Shown here piece by piece: positions 52,984 through 64,000 of a stretch of 64,000 bases of DNA. Each line of letters starts with the position of its first letter. The first letter of the stretch is position 1. Under the pieces are notes generated by a model that saw only the letters and a list, made by a program, of their open reading frames with translations, was not told the DNA's origin and did no database searches. Source of the DNA: Astragalus membranaceus (lineage: Eukaryota > Streptophyta > Magnoliopsida > Fabales > Fabaceae); NCBI GenBank assembly GCA_039519185.1, contig CM076848.1, positions 127,666,371 through 127,730,370 of the forward strand. Reading direction: 5' to 3'. The position numbers were made by a program, and so were the translations under genes.

Positions 52984-55900
52984 TTAGAATGTTTTCGTCC
53001 TCGAAAACTCACCTGAATCAAACAGCTCTGGGTAGGACTCCCGCATCTTACTCTCCAACTCCCAAGTCATGCTCTCACCAGCAGCTCCTAACCAGACCAC
53101 CTTCACCAATGCAATTTCCTTTTCTCTTAACACCTTCACCTCATGGTCTTCAATCCGCACAGGCATCGTCTCCACCGTGAGATTATCCCGCACCTCCACA
53201 TCATCCATGTGGATCACATGAGATGGATCCAAAACATACTTCCGAAGTTGCGACACATGAAACACGTCATGCAAATTCGAAAGATTTGGCGGTAAAGCCA
53301 CTCTATACGCCACATTCCCAACTCTCTCGGAAATCTGATAAGGACCAATGAATCGAGGAGTGAGCTTCTTCGACTTCAAAGCACGGCCAACACCGGTCAC
53401 TGGAGTGACTCTCAAAAATACATGCTCACCTTCCTGAAACTCTAAATCTTTTCTCCTCTTGTCGTGATAACTCTTCTGACGACTCTGCGAAGCCTTCATC
53501 TTCTCACGGATCAACTTTATCTTCTCGGTTGTCTCTCGAACAATCTCCGGTTCAAGCACCACACTCTCTTCAGACTCATACCAACACAACGGGGTTCTAC
53601 ACTTCCGACCATATAATGCTTCGAAAGGTGGCATCCTGATACTAGAATGGTAACTATTGTTATACGTGAACTCAATCAACAAAAGGTAGGAATCCCACGA
53701 ACCTCCTTGTTCCAAAACACAAGCCCTCAACAAGTCTTCTAATGACTGAATCGTCCTCTCTGACTGACCATCTGTCTGAGGATGATATGCTGAACTCAAC
53801 CTCAGCTTAGACCCCAACTTCTTTTGCAAACTCTTCCAGAAATCTGAAGTGAACCTCGGATCTCTATCCGAAACAATACTCTTAGGAGCTCCATGAAGCT
53901 TCACAATCTCCCGGATATAAATCTCTGCCAACTTCGACACCGGATACGTGATGCTGATAGGAACAAAATGAGACGATTTCGTTAACCTGTCAACAATCAC
54001 CCAAATTGCATCATACCCTTTCGCAGTATTAGGCAACCCCGTTACAAAATCCATCGAAATGCTATCCCATTTCCACTCCGGAATTTCTAACGGTTGCATC
54101 AGTCCAGCAGGCTTCTGATGCTCAACCTTTGACTTCTGGCAAGTCAAACAGGCGTACACAAATTGGGCTACATCTCGCTTCATACCAGGCCACCAAAACA
54201 ACTTCTTCAGATCTTGATACATCTCCGTAGCTCCCGGATGAATACTTAGCTTACTTCGATGACCCTCTTCTAAAATTGCTCTCTTCAGCTCTGCGCCTTC
54301 AGGAATACAAATCTTATCACAGAATCTCAAAACACCATGCGCATCCAACTTAAAATCACTACCCTCAGGCTGATCATCCCTGACCATCAAATCCACCAAC
54401 TTGATATCCAACTTCTGGGCTTCTCTGATACTCTCAAGAAACTCATTATTAATCTTCAACATACCCAACTTAACGCTCTGAAGCGACACTTCACAAACCA
54501 AACTCAAATCCCTGAATTTCTCAATCAACTCTAACTCCTTAGCCATCATTGCCGACATATGCAAGGACTTTCGACTTAAAGCATCAGCCACGACATTAGC
54601 TTTGCCTGGATGATAGTTCAAACTGAAATCATAGTCTTTCAATAATTCCAACCACCTTCGCTGCCTCATATTCAGCTCATTCTGGTCAAACAAATACTTC
54701 AAACTCTTATGATCACTGAACACCTCAAATCTGGAACCATACAAATAGTGCCTCCAAATCTTCAGCACAAAGACTACTGCAGCCAACTCCAAATCACGCG
54801 TGGGATAATTCTTCTCATGAATCCTTAACTGCCTCGACGCATAAGCAATCACTTTCCCATTTTGCATAAGGACGCCACCTAGACCCATCTTCGAAGCATC
54901 ACAATACACCACGAACGGCTCTCCCGGATTTGGCAACGTCAAAATAGGAGACGTCGTCAATCTCTTCTTCAACTCAAGGAAACTTTCCTCACAACGAGCA
55001 TCCCACACAAAAGCTTTACCCTTACAAGTCAACTGCGTCAACGGAAGGGCCAACTTAGAAAAACCTTCGATGAACCTTCTGTAGTAACCAGCCAACCCTA
55101 AGAAGCTTCTAATCTCCGTAGTCGACTTCGGACTCTCCCACTGCATCACGGCATCAACCTTAGACGGATCCACAACAATACCACTACCAGAAATGATATG
55201 ACCCAGAAAACTCACTTCTGACAACCAGAATTCACACTTAGACAACTTTGCATACAGCCTCTTCTCTCTCAGGACCTCCAATACTAATCTCAAATGCTCT
55301 GCATGCTCTTCCTCCGACTTCGAATAAATCAGGATGTCGTCAATGAACACAACCACGAACCAATCCAAGTAAGTATGGAATATACGATTCATGTACTCCA
55401 TAAATACACTCGGCGCGTTAGTGACACCGAACGGCATCACCGAATATTCATAATGCCCATACCGCGTCCTGAAAGCAGTCTTCTGAACATCTCCATCCTT
55501 CACCTTGATCTGGTGATAACCTGATCTCAAATCAATCTTGCTGAACACTCGAGCACCCACCAACTGATCCATCAAATCGTCTATCCTCGGCAGTGGATAC
55601 TTGTTCTTAATGGTCACCTTATTCAGCTGCCTATAATCAACACACAACCTCATGCTTCCATCCTTCTTCTTCACCAGCAACACAGGAGCTCCCCACGGCG
55701 ATACAGTCGGCCTAATAAACTTCTTCTCAAGCAGATCTTCCAGTTGCTTCTTCAACTCAGACAATTCTGATGCAGACATCCTGTACGGTGCCATAGACAC
55801 AGGCCTCGTACCGGGTACAAGATCAATAGAAAACTCCACTTCCCTCTCAGGCGGCACACTTGGAATCTTATCAGGAAAGACTTCAGGAAATTGGCGCACC

Positions 55901-56396
55901 CCCTGCAACTCTTCAATGATAGCTTGATTCTCAACAGACAGCGATGCCATCAGCGAGAATAACTGAACTCCCTCCTTTGCTAACTTCCGCAACTGACCAG
56001 CAGATAACAAACCAGACTCTTCCTCTCCAAAGCTCACAGACTTGCGACGACAATCAATGCGAACATGGTTATGCTCCAACCAGTTCATGCCCAAAATTAC
56101 ATCTAATCCCTTCAGCGGCAAACAAACAAAATCCACAACAAAGTCTCGGTCGAAGATCGACACGGGACACTGAGAACATACAAGAGAAGTGGTTACCGAC
56201 CCCTTAGCTGGAGTGTCGACAACCATCTCTCCATTCATAGCAGGCAAAACTAGACCCAATCTCTTACAACAATCAGCAGCAATAAAGCAATGAGTAGCAC
56301 CGGTATCAACAATAGACTTTAAAGGAGTACCATTAATGAAGCACGTACCTCTAATGAGTCCATCCTCTTCAGTAGGCTCTTCACCTGCTTCAGTAC
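52984..56396 (-). CDS. Gypsy pol: PR-RT-RNase H-integrase-chromodomain
   Basis: The minus frame is open from the solo-LTR junction at 56396 to the stop at 52984. Order: protease with IVDTGATHCF (near 56310); RT with LPRIDDLMDQLVGARVFSKIDL, MPFGVTNAP and the FIDD catalytic site (near 55340); RNase H with CDASKMGLGGVL; integrase zinc finger (HRSKLSIHPG ... CLTCQ), then MDFVTGLP, SDRDPRF and SERTIQSLED; the GPYQISERVG and LHDVFHVSQLRK region; and a C-terminal chromodomain-like WLGAAGESMTWELESKMRE. All catalytic residues I can check are present. It lacks its own gag fusion because the solo LTR separates them, so expression as a polyprotein is not expected. Confidence 0.93.
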
Positions 56397-56968
56397 CCCT
56401 TTTCTAATAACTTAGCTTTTAAATAAAATCAGAGTCTTTTTTTTTTTTTTTGAAAACAATCCAAGCGAGTGCTACATTTACTCCACAATTATCAAGATAC
56501 ATAACACCGTAAGGAAGGTTCAGTTCGCATCACTAAAACCAATCACCACCAGCAGCGGAATAATAAAGAGTTCCAAAAAATTAAAATCAATACATCACCA
56601 ACAAAGTCTAGCAGTTTTAAGAAAATAAAGCATAAACATAGGACACCCCCCCTGGTGCTACATATCAGAGCGTGACACTTCCTACCAGACGAAGGCATAA
56701 AGGAATCCTTCACTCGTTATTACCTGCACGTTGCCGACATAAGAAGCAACATAAAGGCAGTAGGGTGAGTCTCTTTTCATAATTAATAACATATGGAAAT
56801 TAAGCAATGCGTAGGAAAAAAAGAAACCAAGCACACCAACTCACAACAATGGAACAATCACATGAACATTCTATATTCCAAACAGCACTACACAATATAT
56901 GGTTATGCATGTAATGCAACCCAAACTCCACGGGTACATGCATGTCGGATCCGTCACCAAATACAAAT

Positions 56969-57157
56969 AGGCCGTAGCCTCTGCTCACCAAATACAAATT
57001 AGGCCGTAGCCTCTGCTCACCAATAATGCACATGCTTCATGCGGTGTTATGGAGAATGCATCACAACACACCACAAATCAGTCAATTTCACATTTTAAAT
57101 TCTAGTCTCACCATAGTGCATTAATTAACTCGCCAAATTAAAATTAGGCCGAAGCCT
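56969..57157 (-). repeat. UNCG-tetraloop hairpins in LTR C
   Basis: On minus: AGGC-TACG-GCCT at 56969-56980 and 57001-57012, and AGGC-TTCG-GCCT at 57146-57157. The only difference is the second loop base, where the UNCG motif allows any base. Confidence 0.75.
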
Positions 57158-57465
57158 CTGCTCACCAATCTCACCTCATCATCACTCACCAAATCAGCTC
57201 ACCACCCACACCAACACCCATTCAAATAGACCAACTTAGGACATTGACAAGACATAGGGAAAGTGGGTAAAAATAGCCATTTGGACACTTGAACACCATC
57301 AGCCAGAAACACCAGTAAAAATAATTTATTTTTGCATAAAATTGAGACTATTGGATAGGCACTGAAATTAGCTTCAAAACGCATTTTGAACCGTTGCATT
57401 TGGATAACCGAGTCAAAAGTTACATTAAAAACAATTTAGGAAAAATGTTTAGACATTCTGGAAAC

Positions 57466-58185
57466 TGGCGCATGGGCGCTGGGCGCCCAGGGGCAACACA
57501 GCGCTTGGCGCATGGGCGCTTGGCGCCCAGGAGAGGCAACACGCACAGGCGCATGGCGCTTGGCGCCCAGGAACAACACGCGCAACAGCGCACAGGCGCT
57601 AGGCGCCCAGGGGAACAACACGCACACAGGCGCATTGCGCCCAGCACAGCAACACGGCGCCCAGGCACTAGGCGCCTAAGACCAACTTGCAACAAAACTC
57701 ATTTTTCTTCGAAATTAATTTTACACGAGCCAAATGCTCAGGACATGAAAACCCAATAAAAATTTTATCAAAAACTGAACATTATTTTTGGCGCCCATGC
57801 ACTAGGCACCTAGTGAAAATTTGCAACTCAACTCCTTTGTTGCCAAAAATCATTTTTCATGAGCCATTTTACCTGAGTATAAAAACCTGAAAACAATTTT
57901 CGCAAAACTATCACCCGGACTTTGGGGCCCTTGGCGCCCATGACACAAGCAACATGTGCCAAAACTGGCAGCACAGGAACACAGAATGGCAACACAGGCA
58001 ACAGGCACAGCAACACAGAATGGCAACACAGGCAACAGGCACAGCACACAGTGACACAGAATGGCAACGCAGGGCAACAGAATTTTGGAAACAGGCGCAG
58101 CACACTGCTGGGCGCCTGGCGCCCATGACTAGGCGCAACACAGAAATTTTTTCAGCATTATGCATATGGCGCCCAAGGCGCCTAG
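57466..58185. repeat. GGCGC-rich hairpin array of LTR C
   Basis: Repeated GGCGC(T/C), GCGCATGGGCGC and GGCGCCCAGG with short spacers from 57466 to 57680, single pairs at 57790, 58100 and 58168, and a GGCAACACAG repeat block (57985-58080). Less regular than LTR A. Confidence 0.7.
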
Positions 58186-58940
58186 GGGCTCCCAAACAGA
58201 ATTTTTCCACTTTCAATTATCAATTAAAATCACCAAAACACTCCTATATATATATATATATAATTAAAGTGTCACCATGATCCCCAATTTCACCAAATAA
58301 GCACCAATGAGACATATGATCAAACATAGGGTATCCAATTCGCATTTGGCCACAACTCAAGCATCAATCATAAAATTCTCAACATAATAATTCAACAACA
58401 AGCATCACAATATTATAATTCCTCATCAACAACACAATTCAATCATGGAACTAACCTAGGCCCCTAACCCTAAGCAATTCCCAATTCGCATAGTATTAAG
58501 AACAAAAAGAGGACCCCCTAACCTTATGGAAGTCGAATTGCTAGCCAAGCTCCAAGGGAAGAATGCAAGCCACCAATGAGCCTCCTCCTCTTCTCTATGT
58601 GCTTCGCCTTCTCCTCTTCTTCTCTCCTTCTCTTCGCAACTTTTCTCTTCTCACTCTCTCTTACGTTACTTTTTCTTTCTTTTTCCCCACTTGAGTGAAT
58701 TGCAACTAAACTCCCTAGACCCCAAAGAGTCGACTCCTATGCCAAAGAAATGGGCCACGGGCCTAATTGTGGATCACGGGCCCTTGCTCGCACCACCTAA
58801 ATAGTGACAACACCTCCTAATAAAATAAAATAAAATAAAATAAAATAATTGAATTCGAATTATTTAATTAAATTAAATAAATATTGTAAGCCTTAAATAA
58901 CTTAATTAAATAAATAATTAAATTATTTTGGGGCGTTACA

Positions 58941-59904
58941 CGAACACCTTTCCACTGGACCTTTCCTTCTTCGGCTTCGGACACTGAGTACTAATGTGCC
59001 CCTCTTCACCACAGTTGTAGCAGACCACTGCCTTGCGCTCACATTCGGCCACCACATGACCGTCCTTACCGCACTTGAAACACTTCTTTACGTCGCTTCT
59101 GCACATGAAACTCTTGTGGCCATGCTTGCCACACTTAAAACACACAATGCTAGCAGGGGCATCTCCCCCACTAGTCCTCTTGCCAGCATCAGCTCTCTGC
59201 TTACCCTTGCCCGCAGGGACCTCATACGACTTACTACGCCCTTGAAACTTGCTCCTCTTATCATTCACAATCTTGTAGTGAGCATTACTATCCTCCTCAA
59301 AAATTCTGCAACTATCAATCAAGTCAGCAAAGACACGGATCTTTTGATATCCGATTTCCTTCTTGATCTCGGGCCTCAAACCATTCTCAAACTTGATACA
59401 CTTAGAAAACTCAGCATTAGCTCCAGTGTAATGCGGATAGAACTTTGCTAGCTCCACGAACTTAGCGGCATACTCCGATACGGACATACTCCCTTGTTTC
59501 AGCTCCAGAAACTCAATCTCTTTCTTACCTCGGACATCTTCTGGATAATACTTACGGTTAAACTCTCTGCTGAACACTTCCCAGGTAATCTCTTCATTAG
59601 CAGTCTCTAACCTCTGCCTCGTCTCTAACCACCAATCATCAGCTTCCTCAGCTAGCATATGCGTACCATAGCGGACCTTCTGTGCTTGAGTGCAATCCAT
59701 CACTCAAAAAATCCTCTCCATTTCTTTCAACCAAGCTAAAGCACCATCAGGATCATACTTGCCCTTGAACGTAGGCGGATTCTCTCTCTGAAAGGTAGCC
59801 AAACTCCGAGCCCCAGCATTCTCACCAGCATTCTGTTGATTCTGCACAGCTTGCACCATAGCAGCTAGAGCAGCAGCAATTGCAGTATCGTTCCTCCCAG
59901 CCAT
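58941..59904 (-). pseudogene. Gypsy gag with one in-frame stop
   Basis: Starts MAGRNDTAIAAALAAMVQ at 59904 and carries the gag core (NPPTFKGKYDPDGALAWLKE, YGTHMLAEEADDWW, FNRKYYPEDVRGKKEIEF). Three CCHC-type knuckles follow: CFKCGKHGHKSFMC, CFKCGKDGHVVAEC and CYNCGEEGHISTQC. After MERIF the expected Arg codon is TGA (near 59703), a single C-to-T change at a CpG. The 3' end fuses into the solo LTR after SSGKVF. Otherwise complete; gag forms the particle and binds RNA. Confidence 0.92.
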
Positions 59905-60010
59905 TTCAACTCACTTGCTACAAAACAATCAACAGTTAGATATAATTGACAACACACCATTGTCAATTGACACTACGACTGGACAACTTGGCCGGACAGA
60001 CCGAACTTTT

Positions 60011-60022
60011 GCTCTGATACCA
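60011..60022 (-). other. Primer binding site of the 12-kb gypsy element
   Basis: Minus TGGTATCAGAGC, complementary to initiator tRNA-Met, four bases inside the 5' LTR edge at 60027. Confidence 0.9.
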
Positions 60023-60026
60023 CTAA

Positions 60027-62529
60027 TGTAACACCCCTTTTCTACCCGGTAATTATTTAATAAAATCAGAGTTACAAAAATTTATTTCATATTTCGAAAA
60101 GAGATGTCACACATTCATCGTTAAATAAAAAGTCTCATACGATATAAATAACTTTATCAAAAATACATCACCACGCAGCGGAAATAGAAATAAGATTCAA
60201 AACAATAAAATCATGACGTCCTGAATGGACTCCAAACAAATAAAATGCAACAACCAAAGTTTAGCGTTTATCCCCCCTTGAGTATTACATATCAAAGCAA
60301 GGACACCGACTCGGACTAGCGAAGGTACCTAGGCCTTCACTCGCAATCACCTGCACGTTACCGCATAGGGGTAACATTCAAACAGAAGGGGTGAGATATC
60401 TTCAATATAATAGCGTAAATGATAGGAAATATGCTAGAATATGACACTATATCTACCACTCCACTACACACATCAAATTATAAACACACGTCCAGTTATA
60501 ACATCACAATCAGTCACCAATGTCATGATAATGCATGAATGCAACCCACACCAACGGGCATATGCATGTGGTACCAAATCACCAAAATTTTGCCTGTAAA
60601 TAGAGGCGTCACCAAAATTGAGAACTTTCACACCCGGCTCACCAATTCATCAAAAATTGAGCTTTCACACCAGGCTCACCAGTTTTAGAAAATTTGAGCT
60701 TTCACACCTAGCTCCAAGACCAAAGGCCTTCACCAAAATAAATGCACATGCTGTATGCGACACCATGAATGCACACAGACAATCATCCAAAATAGTCACA
60801 ATGTGACACACCAAAATTAATCACCAATATCACCAAAGCTGAGCTTTCACACCTAGCCCAACGACACCAAAACACCAAGACTACCCGAAACAACGGAACA
60901 CCAATATTTGGAGCCTTCACACCTAGCTCCTACAACACCAAGGTTTGAGCCTTCACACCTAGCTCAAACAGCACCAAGACACCAAGACGACAACAGTTTT
61001 TCCAAAACATTTGAGACGCGAGGATTTTTCCCAACACCGGAGGCAAGCGACAATTTTCCAAAACATTTGGGACCACGACAATTTTTCCAAAATATTTGAG
61101 ACATGACAACTTTCTTTTTAAAACATCACCATTTAACGACTACACCAACGGTTAACAATTTTTCCAGAAAAATGGACAACTTTGCCTCAAATTAGAATAT
61201 TCAGCTAGGCCTTTGAATAAGCTTTCCAAAACATTTTGAAACGTCTAAATCGGACTCCCGAGTCAAAAGATATGTCAAAAACAAAACCGGGGAAAAATTG
61301 AGGAACATCCTGAAGATGGCGCCCAGTGCACTGGGCGCCTAGCAGGCAACATGCTGGAAACTGGCCAGCAACAGAAACTGGCGCCCTTGGCGCCCAGACA
61401 ACACAAAAAAAACGCAACATGGCAGGATATGGCGCCATTGGCGCCCCTGCGCCAAGACACAGCGCGCAACACACCCAGACACAGGCGCCCATGGCCCCCA
61501 TGGCGCCCCTGCGCCAAGACAGCGCGCAACACACCCAGACACAGGCGCCCATGGCGCCCCTGCGCCAAGACTCAGCAACACACACACACTGGCACACGCA
61601 CACACCCACCAGACACGGCGCCCAGGCACTGGGCGCCCAAAACAGCAACAGAGACACCCAAACGCAACACGACTGGAACATAGCACACGGCGCCCAGCAG
61701 CAGGGCGCCAGAAACAGCAACACACAGCGCCCAGCATGGCGCCCAGCGCCAGGGCCCCAAAATCAGCAACTAGGACAATGGCGCCCATGGCGCCCTAGGG
61801 TCTATATTTTCGTTATTTCACTAATTTACATCACCGATTCTTAATCACCAATACCAATCACCATGAATTGTCAATCATCACACCAAACAACAATTTAATC
61901 GAACACCTAGCATGCAATTAGCTATAACAACAATGAATCACCAATTTCTAGAGTCACAACAATCACCAACAATGCCAAATTTCAATTCAACCTAGATATA
62001 ATTCAACTAACACCAAATCAAACATCCAAATCAATCAATGGGTATTATAGGACCTATCCCCACATAACCCCATCATGAAACCTCATTATAAGAAAGAACC
62101 CCACCCTTACCTTATAGTAGGAGAGCACCAATTCTCTTGATCGAGTCACCAAGAGAACCTCAGCAACACAGCTCCTCTCTGCTCCCTTGAATTCACGAAT
62201 TCCTCTTCTTCCTCTCCCTTGGATATGCGCGCCGTCCCTCTCCTCTCTTCCTCTCTCTATTTCGCAACTTTTCTTTCTTTCTTTCTCCAAGCAATTCGCA
62301 AATGAGCACCAAACCCTAGCCTAGGCGCTTCACCTATGCGCCTAGCTAGTGGGCTTGGATCACGGGCTTTCCTCCAGCTTAAGCCCGATCACTATCACCA
62401 CCTCCTAATATTTAATTACACACCTCTTAATCAAACGCTACTATAATTACACCGACTAAAATAAATAAATAAATAATTAAATACCTAAATATTTAATTAA
62501 ATAATTTAATTAAATATTTGGGCGTTACA
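60027..62529 (-). repeat. 5' LTR of the 12-kb gypsy element
   Basis: 2503 bp, nearly identical to 50481-52971. Length differences fall largely in the hairpin array (an added CCCCCATGG step near 61495) and the AAAT runs. GTTTGAGC/GCTCAAAC forms 8-bp arms at 60943-60969. Confidence 0.93.
61318..61800. repeat. GGCGCC hairpin array of LTR B, right copy
   Basis: Begins with a perfect 22-nt palindrome (arms GGCGCCCAGTG and CACTGGGCGCC, 61318-61339) where the left LTR has a 9-bp stem with a 3-nt loop. It then runs collinear with the left copy. Confidence 0.85.
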
Positions 62530-62534
62530 CCATG

Positions 62535-63048
62535 GTCGGAAGAGATATCAAAACATGACGTCAGGGATCTGAGATCCAACGACAAAGTAACTTGTGGTGT
62601 GAAGTTAGCCCCGCGCGGGGAAAAGAATTCCTCTCAAATTAATTGCTAGCTGAAGTTGGTGCTGATCCGTGGTAAGCCATTCTTATTGTTCTGGCGTGAA
62701 TCTGGTCGCAGCATGTAAGACTGAAGATGACTTCGCCTGTACGCCGCTTTCTTAGCGACAGCGTTAACCGAAGTTCAAATCGATTGTGTCCCTAGCGATT
62801 TATTTGGAACAGATATGTGACATTGGTGAACGCTACTCGGCGAGAGGAAGATGAGGTCGGTCTCAGTTTAACCGAATTGAATGTGCCACTGACCTCGACA
62901 CCGAACACAACCTCAATGTCGAACTGGTACGTACTAAAGATTGATATGTCGCTGATCTCCGAACTCGCATCAGATACCAATCGTAACTGATCTTAGAGGG
63001 AATGCGTGCAGCGAAGTCGATTAGCCATTCCGTTCGGTGTTCACGCTC
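62535..63048 (-). mobile_element. Interior of the degenerate LTR element (right part)
   Basis: Continues the 49207-50475 sequence across the CCATG target duplication, with similar GAGGTCGG and CCGAA-rich wording. No domain recognised and no second LTR found before the hAT-like element. Confidence 0.45.
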
Positions 63049-64000
63049 CAGGGCAGTGTTTTAAAAACTGGCTCGGCCCGGCCGGTCGAACCGGGAACCG
63101 GGGGGGTAACCGAGCCGGGCACGGTTTTGGATCGGCCATGCAGCAAACCGGTGGGAACCGGTCGGTTTTTGGAAAAACCGGTAACCCGGTGACCCGGCTC
63201 GAACCGGACCGGGTTGTGCATTTTGTTTTTTTTTTTTATCAAATCTTTGAACTGTAATTGGGAGGGGCCGCGCGAACGCAGGCCCCCACTAGTGATTGCC
63301 ATCTAGGTAAGTATGTTTTCCATTGACATATGCCTTCCTTTTATATCTCATTCTCCTCCTTGTTCCGTTCATTCTATCCGATGTGGGACTATTTGTAAAC
63401 TACTTAAAACAAAAGAGACTAAAAAAACCCTCAACAAAATGCCATTAGTGGGGTTTGAATCCCTGACCTGTTGAAAGCAAATGTTGAGCGCTACCATGAG
63501 GCTACCAATCTTATTGAAGATATTATTCATTTCAAATATATATAATTGGTACCTCTTTTCCAAAAAGTCAAGTACGCTCATCCTCATGGCATTAACTTGT
63601 AATATTAATATTATGTTTCAACAAACTTATTTAATATTAAGTATTTTTTTAAAGATTTATTTAATATTAAGTTGTTAACTTATGAAATTTGTTCTAAATA
63701 TTTATTGAAGCATGATATGAACTTTTAAAATTTATTTAATATATACCAAGCAAATAAAAATAAAATAGGCATGGTGTGTAATTTTAGCAAATTAAGTTTT
63801 ATAAGTATGAAATATATAGGTCCTGAAAATTTGGAATTTTTTTATATTTTAGTAGATATAAAATAGACATAGTTATTAATTTTACAGGGACGAAATTTAT
63901 ATTATATACTATATAGGTATTGAAAATTCTCGAAATAGAGACCGGGTCCGAGTCATCCGGTCCCGGTTTTGGTCATGCGGTTCAACTGTCGACCCCTCGG
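63049..64000. mobile_element. Left part of a hAT-like element, running off the window
   Basis: Starts CAGGGCAGTGTTTTAAAA, the typical end of plant hAT-type elements, then a CCGGTT/AACCGG-rich subterminal zone to 63220. Similar GGGTCCGAGTCATCCGG wording returns at 63945-64000, so the right end is probably just beyond. The interior has no recognisable transposase. Confidence 0.65.

Larger units (their letters stand above)
56396..58940 (-). mobile_element. Solo LTR of a related gypsy family (LTR C)
   Basis: 2.5 kb ending GGGCGTTACA at 58940. At the left edge the expected TGTAACACCCC start is cut to CCCCTTTTCT, fused to the protease-region codons at about 56396. The flank CGAAC at 58941 has no partner on the left, so the junction lost the LTR tip and some host codons. 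It divides gag from pol. A GGTGAGTCTC marker (near 56764), AGGC-CGTA-GCCT hairpins and a GGCGC-rich array (57466-58185) show the shared LTR layout. Confidence 0.88.
50481..62529 (-). mobile_element. Complete Tekay-like Ty3/gypsy element, 12.0 kb
   Basis: LTRs at 50481-52971 (2491 bp) and 60027-62529 (2503 bp) are nearly identical, with TGTAACACCCC...GGGCGTTACA ends on +. A perfect duplication CCATG flanks the element (50476-50480 and 62530-62534). The minus-strand PBS TGGTATCAGAGC is at 60011-60022, and the PPT AAGTGGGGGAGAGT is at 52972-52985. Gag (59904-58941) and pol (56396-52984) lie between. A related solo LTR (56396-58940) separates them and one gag codon is a stop, so this copy cannot make its proteins normally. 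Tekay/Del placement rests on the pol C-terminus and LTR form. Confidence 0.95.

Overview
This window reads as nuclear DNA of a flowering plant, probably a dicot and possibly a legume. The evidence is a multi-exon plant VPS22/SNF8 gene, a plastid FAD4-type desaturase gene, and dense Ty1/copia and Ty3/gypsy elements primed by initiator tRNA-Met. The legume assignment is an impression from the repeat families and was not tested.

Only two cellular genes are supported. (1) A single-exon FAD4-like palmitate desaturase on + at 29152-30078. (2) A six-exon ESCRT-II VPS22 gene on - at 31688-47988. Its 251 codons are spread over 16.3 kb because transposons fill the introns. Intron 4 (about 8 kb) holds a two-level nest: a gag-only LTR element (33087-39833, TSD ATAAG) whose 3' LTR was later hit by an apparently intact copia element (33149-38157, TSD GTGAT, identical 161-bp LTRs). 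Intron 3 holds a terminal-inverted-repeat element with an internally deleted copia inside it. Intron 2 holds an inverted-repeat element.

Layout. 1-8.3 kb: broken Tekay-like gypsy copies arranged pol-LTR-gag/PR, interrupted by a foreign solo LTR and by a SIRE-like copia gag. 8.3-17.3 kb: two copia copies sharing one LTR, one of them split by a solo LTR with a perfect TSD. 17.3-22 kb: gypsy LTRs, one carrying a 206-bp LINE tail. 22-28.4 kb: MULE, CACTA, hAT-like, SINE and Stowaway-type elements. 28.4-31.2 kb: FAD4 and small repeats. 31.7-48 kb: VPS22. 48.4 kb: a decayed initiator tRNA-Met copy. 48.7-63.0 kb: a degenerate LTR element carrying a complete 12-kb Tekay-like gypsy element (50481-62529, TSD CCATG), which itself contains a solo LTR. 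63.05 kb to the end: start of a hAT-like element.

The most unusual signal is in the gypsy LTRs. Four different LTRs (1845-4442, 18817-21838, 50481-52971 with its partner 60027-62529, and 56396-58940) share one architecture: a conserved GTGAG-type marker, then a first group of short hairpins 150-240 bp further on, then a second array of hairpins. Hairpin sequences differ between LTRs and between units, but pairing is kept, with compensatory changes (GTTGAGA/TCTCAAC, ATTGAGA/TCTCAAT, ATTGTGA/TCACAAT). Some hairpins would form C(UNCG)G tetraloops on the element's sense strand. This looks like a structured-RNA or recombination feature of these LTRs. I do not know of a description of it, but I could not search for one.
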